NCBI GenBank assembly: GCA_024277405.1
Contig: JAJRVI010000124.1
Coordinates: forward strand, 1-8,704
Direction of reading: 5' to 3'
DNA from: Fidelibacterota bacterium
GTDB lineage: Bacteria > Bipolaricaulota > Bipolaricaulia > Bipolaricaulales > Bipolaricaulaceae
Length of the DNA: 8,704 bases
The notes below the pieces were generated by a model. The model was given only the letters and a program-made list of their open reading frames with translations, was not told the origin of the DNA and ran no database searches. A program made the translations under genes and the position numbers. The number at the start of each line of letters is the position of its first letter. Position 1 is the stretch's first letter. Positions 6,095 to 8,704 of this stretch are shown one piece after another.

Positions 6095-6124
6095 TTGTGC
6101 TCCCACCGCTCCATAAGATATGAT
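6095..6124 (+). promoter_or_regulatory. Probable sigma-70-type promoter of the BMP transporter operon
   Basis: TTGTGC (6095-6100), an 18-nt spacer and TATGAT (6119-6124). The -10 matches the consensus at 5 of 6 positions and the -35 at 3 or 4 of 6. Initiation near 6131 gives a leader of about 29 nt ending in a strong ribosome binding site. The -35 begins at the base after the 28-bp palindrome. The modest -35 and slightly long spacer would fit a regulated promoter. Confidence 0.55.
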
Positions 6125-6146
6125 CCTCGGTAACCCAACATGTAGA

Positions 6147-6154
6147 GGGGGGAG
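6147..6154 (+). promoter_or_regulatory. Ribosome binding site that decides the BMP protein start
   Basis: GGGGGGAG lies 5 nt before the ATG at 6160. A GTG at 6154, two codons upstream in the same frame, overlaps this purine run and has no room for a ribosome binding site of its own. ATG 6160 is therefore the better start, and it leaves a clean signal peptide beginning MRK. Confidence 0.75.
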
Positions 6155-6159
6155 TGCAT

Positions 6160-7323
6160 ATGCGTAAAGTGGTGTTCGGTCTGTTGTTGGTCTCCCTGTT
6201 CCTCTCGCTTCCCGCTTTCGCCGGTCGGGTCGCGCTCATCCTGGACGTCGGCGGCCGCGGGGACCTCTCCTTCAACGACATGGGTTTCAAGGGCACCGAA
6301 GAGGCCATGGCCGACTTCGGCTGGGAGATGACGGTGATCCAGTCGGCCACCGCCGCCGATTACCTCCCCAACATCCGCAACGCCGCCCGAACCCGGGCCT
6401 TCGATCTCATCATCTGCGTAGGGTTCCTCCTCGCCGATGCCCTGAACCAAGTGGCCCCCGAGTTCCCCGACCAGAAGTTCGCCATCATCGACGCGGTGGT
6501 GGATCAACCCAACGTCCTCTCCATCATCTTCGAGGAGCAGGAGGGATCCGCCCTGGTGGGGGCCCTGGCGGGGATGCTCGCGGCCCATTACGGCTATCCC
6601 TACGTGGGGGTCGTGCTCGGGATCGAGATCCCGGTCCTCTACCACTTCGAAGGGGGCTACCGCTTCGGCATCGACTGGGGCCTGAAGAAGTACGCCGAGG
6701 TCACCGGGAAGAAGCCCAATGTGGGCCTCCTCTGGGTCTATACCGGAACCTTCTCCGATATCGCGAAGGGGAAGGCCGCTGCCGAGGCCCAGCTCGAGCA
6801 GGGAGCGGTGGCGGTCTACAACGTGGCCGGTCCCTTGGGGATCGGGATCCTGGAGGCGGTCACCGAGAAGCTGGAGGAGCTCGGCCGTGAGGCCGGCCCG
6901 CCCTTCATGATCGGCGTCGACGCCAACCAGGACTGGATGGGCGACGGTAACAAGGTCATCGCTTCGATGATGAAGCGCGTGGACGTGGGTTGCTACACCG
7001 CCATCAAGATGGTGCACGAGGGCACGTTCAAGGGCGGCATCCTCAGCATGGGCCTCGCGAACAAGGGCGTGGGGATCTCCCGGTTCATGGACCTCCTGGA
7101 GTTCATCGACTTCGGCGTGGCCGCGGGCGCCATCAGCGCGGAGAAGAGGCCCGAGATCGCCGCGAACTGGGCCGCCATGCGGGCCTCCCTCCCCACATGG
7201 ATATGGAAGGCCGTGGACGAGCTCGAGAAGAAGATCCTCTCCGGGGAGATCACGGTGCCCAAGCCCGAGACCCGGGAGGAGATGCTCAAGGTGCGCGAGC
7301 TCTACCCGCTCGTGCGGGAGTGA
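6160..7323 (+). CDS. BMP-family (PnrA/Med-type) ABC transporter substrate-binding protein
   Basis: This 387-residue protein begins with a signal peptide: MRK, a hydrophobic core (4-17) and cleavage predicted after AFA (19-21). There is no lipobox cysteine, so it should be a soluble periplasmic protein. The mature part starts RVALILDVGGRGDLSFNDMGFKG, a form of the BMP-family opening motif. FEEQEGSALVG (124-134), GVDANQDWMG (252-261) and KRVDVGCYTAIK (272-283) follow. D29, D111 and D254 sit where nucleoside-binding PnrA proteins place ligand-contacting acids, and K272 lies near the usual lysine, so a nucleoside is the leading guess. The family also includes binders of other ligands. The usual D-K-S-F is D-L-S-F here. 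The C terminus carries a charged helical tail of about 40 residues (ELEKKILSG, PETREEMLKVREL). It is the first gene of an importer operon with the ATPase gene downstream and has its own promoter and ribosome binding site. Confidence 0.9.
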   Translation: MRKVVFGLLLVSLFLSLPAFAGRVALILDVGGRGDLSFNDMGFKGTEEAMADFGWEMTVIQSATAADYLPNIRNAARTRAFDLIICVGFLLADALNQVAPEFPDQKFAIIDAVVDQPNVLSIIFEEQEGSALVGALAGMLAAHYGYPYVGVVLGIEIPVLYHFEGGYRFGIDWGLKKYAEVTGKKPNVGLLWVYTGTFSDIAKGKAAAEAQLEQGAVAVYNVAGPLGIGILEAVTEKLEELGREAGPPFMIGVDANQDWMGDGNKVIASMMKRVDVGCYTAIKMVHEGTFKGGILSMGLANKGVGISRFMDLLEFIDFGVAAGAISAEKRPEIAANWAAMRASLPTWIWKAVDELEKKILSGEITVPKPETREEMLKVRELYPLVRE

Positions 7324-7341
7324 AGCCCGAACGGACCGTTC

Positions 7342-7373
7342 GGGGGAGGGGCTGGTAGCCCCTCCCCCTTTTT
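7342..7373 (+). terminator. Rho-independent terminator between binding-protein and ATPase genes
   Basis: The stem GGGGGAGGGGCT (7342-7353) pairs perfectly with AGCCCCTCCCCC (7357-7368) around the loop GGT, followed by five T. It begins 18 nt after the binding-protein stop codon. A second inverted repeat, CCCGAACGG-A-CCGTTCGGG (7326-7344), shares three G with the terminator stem, so the two hairpins compete to a small extent. Placed inside an importer operon, the terminator would lower ATPase expression relative to the binding protein. Confidence 0.93.
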
Positions 7374-7376
7374 CGC

Positions 7377-7382
7377 TAATAT
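7377..7382 (+). promoter_or_regulatory. Candidate -10 box for a leaderless ATPase transcript
   Basis: TAATAT lies so that if its first base is position -12, position +1 is the A of the ATG at 7389. This is the arrangement seen at leaderless genes with a TANNNT box just upstream of the start codon. No Shine-Dalgarno sequence precedes this ATG, and no good -35 is visible because the region is occupied by the terminator stem. It would let the ATPase gene be transcribed independently of readthrough. Confidence 0.4.
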
Positions 7383-7388
7383 TCCCCG

Positions 7389-8704
7389 ATGTCGGAGCCT
7401 CTCCTTAAGGTCGAAAAGATCGTCAAGGTCTATCCCGACGGGACCGTAGCCCTGAAGGGAGTGGATTTCGAGATCCGCCCCGGAGAGATCCAGGGCCTCC
7501 TGGGGGAGAACGGGGCGGGCAAGACCACCCTGACCAAGATCATCTCCGGCCTCCTCCCCCCCACCTCGGGGCGCATCCTCCTCGGGGGCGTGCCCGTGCG
7601 GCTCCATTCCCCCAAGGACGCGTTGACGCGCGGGATCGGCATGGTCCATCAGCACTTCGCCCTGGTGGACAACTTCACCGCCCTCGAGAACATCGCCCTG
7701 GGAACGGGCCGCCCCGCGGACCAGGCCCTGCGGGCCTCCATCGGGGAGCTCATGGAACGGACGGGCCTGCGGGTCCCCCTGGACACCCCGGTGGAGAACC
7801 TCGCGGTGGGGGAGAGGCAACGGGTGGAGATCCTGAAGGTCCTCTCCCGCGCGGTGCGGGTGCTCATCCTGGACGAACCCACCTCCGTCCTGACCCCCGT
7901 GGAGACGGACGAGCTGTTCAAGTTCCTCCGCCGCCTCAGGGAGGAGGGGGTGGGGATCGTGTTCATCACCCACAAGCTCCGGGAGGTCTTGGAGATAACG
8001 GACCGGGTGACCGTGCTCCGCCGCGGCGAGGTGGTGGGGGAGGTGGTGACCCGGGAGACGAGCGCGGAGGAGCTCGCCCGGATGATGGTGGGGGCGGAGT
8101 TCCGGGCGCGTGAACGGCGCCCCGTGGAGCTCCTCACCGAGATGCCCCTGGAAGAGCGGCGGGAGGCGGAGAGGGCGAAGGGCGAGCCCGCCCTGGTGGT
8201 GGAGGATCTCCACGTCCCCGCCGATAGCGGCGGCGAGGCGGTGAAGGGGATCTCCTTCGAGCTCTACCCCGGCGAGATCCTGGGGATCGCGGGCGTGGAG
8301 GGAAACGGACAGACGGAGCTGGTGGAGGCGATCTGCGGCCTGCGGGTCGGGACGGGTTCGGTGCGACTGCGGGGTAGGGAGATCCTCGGACTACCTCCTT
8401 TGGAGCTCTACCGGCTGGGACTCGCCCATATCCCCGAGGACCGGTGGAAATACGGGCTGATCCTGTCCTTCACCGTGGCGGAGAACGCGATCCTGGGGAG
8501 GCAGCGATCCCCCCGATTCCTGGGGCCCCTATCGATCCTCAGGTGGGGAGAGATCTTCGCCCACGCCCGGGAGCTCATCGAACGGTTCTCCATCCAGGCC
8601 CCGGGCCTCGAGGCCCCGGCGAAATCGCTCTCCGGCGGCAACCAGCAGAAGCTCATCGTGGGGCGGGAGCTCTCCAAGGAACCCGAGGTGGTGATCGCGG
8701 CCCA
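7389..8704 (+). CDS. Double-domain sugar/nucleoside-type ABC importer ATPase (partial, 3' end missing)
   Basis: The right edge cuts this gene after 438 codons; the usual length is about 500. Two fused ATPase domains are visible. The first has Walker A GENGAGKTT (39-47), a Q-loop region at QHFALVDNFTALEN, the signature LAVGERQ (138-144) in the VGERQRVEI form typical of this family, Walker B LILDEP (159-164) and H-loop ITHK. The second has a degenerate Walker A, GVEGNGQT (302-309, no lysine), and signature LSGGNQQK (414-421); the sequence ends in its Walker B. One intact and one degenerate site is normal for RbsA/MglA/NupO-type ATPases, which power import of monosaccharides or, beside BMP binding proteins, nucleosides and related compounds. 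The ATG lies 15 nt after the terminator T-run with no ribosome binding site, perhaps leaderless. Two permease genes are expected beyond the window. Confidence 0.92.
   Translation, partial: MSEPLLKVEKIVKVYPDGTVALKGVDFEIRPGEIQGLLGENGAGKTTLTKIISGLLPPTSGRILLGGVPVRLHSPKDALTRGIGMVHQHFALVDNFTALENIALGTGRPADQALRASIGELMERTGLRVPLDTPVENLAVGERQRVEILKVLSRAVRVLILDEPTSVLTPVETDELFKFLRRLREEGVGIVFITHKLREVLEITDRVTVLRRGEVVGEVVTRETSAEELARMMVGAEFRARERRPVELLTEMPLEERREAERAKGEPALVVEDLHVPADSGGEAVKGISFELYPGEILGIAGVEGNGQTELVEAICGLRVGTGSVRLRGREILGLPPLELYRLGLAHIPEDRWKYGLILSFTVAENAILGRQRSPRFLGPLSILRWGEIFAHARELIERFSIQAPGLEAPAKSLSGGNQQKLIVGRELSKEPEVVIAA

Larger units (their letters stand above)
5819..6159. other. Intergenic region rich in inverted repeats, no protein gene
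   Basis: No reading frame here looks like a protein; the 69-codon frame at 5907-6116 gives a Pro/Arg/Gly-rich translation typical of non-coding GC-rich DNA. After the response regulator there is no hairpin plus T-tract, so its transcript may read in. Present in order are: a C-rich stretch with TGTAAT at 5888-5893 but no matching -35; a nested inverted-repeat element (5923-6050); a small inverted repeat GGGAA-C-TTCCC (6050-6060); a 28-bp perfect palindrome (6067-6094); a promoter (6095-6124); and the transporter ribosome binding site. I saw no match to known riboswitches, SRP RNA, tmRNA or a normal tRNA. Confidence 0.6.

Noticed and set aside
5907..6116. Small plus-strand frame of 69 codons in the intergenic region
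   Set aside because: It lies across the inverted repeats, has a Pro/Arg/Gly-rich translation and no ribosome binding site.
5819..6153. Purine or other known riboswitch ahead of a possible nucleoside transporter
   Set aside because: The AT-rich conserved core of purine riboswitches is not present, and the best promoter lies downstream of the structured region.
6160..6230. Lipoprotein signal on the BMP protein, as in Gram-positive relatives
   Set aside because: There is no cysteine after the hydrophobic core; the AFA-G site fits signal peptidase I.
5728..7017. Long open frame (429 codons) on the minus strand opposite the binding-protein gene and the intergenic region
   Set aside because: It spans the response regulator end, a promoter and most of the BMP gene, with a low-complexity translation. 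It is a codon-bias shadow.
7302..8213. Minus-strand frame of 303 codons opposite the ABC ATPase and over the terminator
   Set aside because: It runs through a clear terminator hairpin and has a Gly/His/Leu-rich translation. The plus strand encodes an unmistakable ABC ATPase.
1..8704. CRISPR arrays, insertion sequences, phage genes or toxin-antitoxin pairs
   Set aside because: No spaced direct repeats, transposase, integrase or phage-type genes were seen. All complete genes are ordinary chromosomal types.

Overview
The window is GC-rich bacterial DNA (about 60-65% G+C by eye) with densely packed genes. It carries parts or all of seven protein genes, one tRNA, several readable promoters, one clear intrinsic terminator and one unusual non-coding stretch rich in inverted repeats. 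The organism looks like a diderm, possibly thermophilic, bacterium: the periplasmic binding protein has a plain signal-peptidase-I leader rather than a lipobox, tRNA genes lack an encoded CCA, and strong Shine-Dalgarno starts are mixed with starts that have none. A deep lineage such as Bipolaricaulota or a similar thermophile would fit, but this is an impression rather than a demonstration.

Layout. 1-300 (+) is the C-terminal end of a BioY biotin-uptake protein. It converges on a minus-strand operon read from about 2695 down to 346: tRNA-Leu(CAG), then gatA (amidotransferase subunit A, start codon only 4 nt after the tRNA), then a small HExxH metallopeptidase-like protein. A divergent promoter pair at 2702-2782 separates this operon from a plus-strand signalling block: a cysteine-free Crp/Fnr-family regulator (2801-3475), a membrane PAS-PAS histidine kinase (3556-5388) and an Rcp1-like single-domain response regulator (5378-5818) that overlaps the kinase gene.

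About 340 bp without a protein gene follow (5819-6159). They hold a run of nested inverted repeats. One 128-nt element is closed by a perfect 10-bp stem, which sits directly against a hairpin carrying the canonical tRNA T-loop sequence. Next come a perfect 28-bp palindrome and the promoter and ribosome binding site of a transporter operon.

That operon starts with a BMP-family (PnrA/Med-type) substrate-binding protein (6160-7323), followed by a textbook rho-independent terminator (7342-7373). The double-ATPase subunit of a Rbs/Mgl/NupO-type ABC importer then starts at 7389 and runs off the window. A TAATAT box sits exactly where a leaderless transcript starting at that ATG would need its -10 element. 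Binding protein and ATPase are thus separated by a terminator plus a possible second, leaderless promoter, which would allow excess binding protein over ATPase. The permease genes are presumably beyond the right edge.
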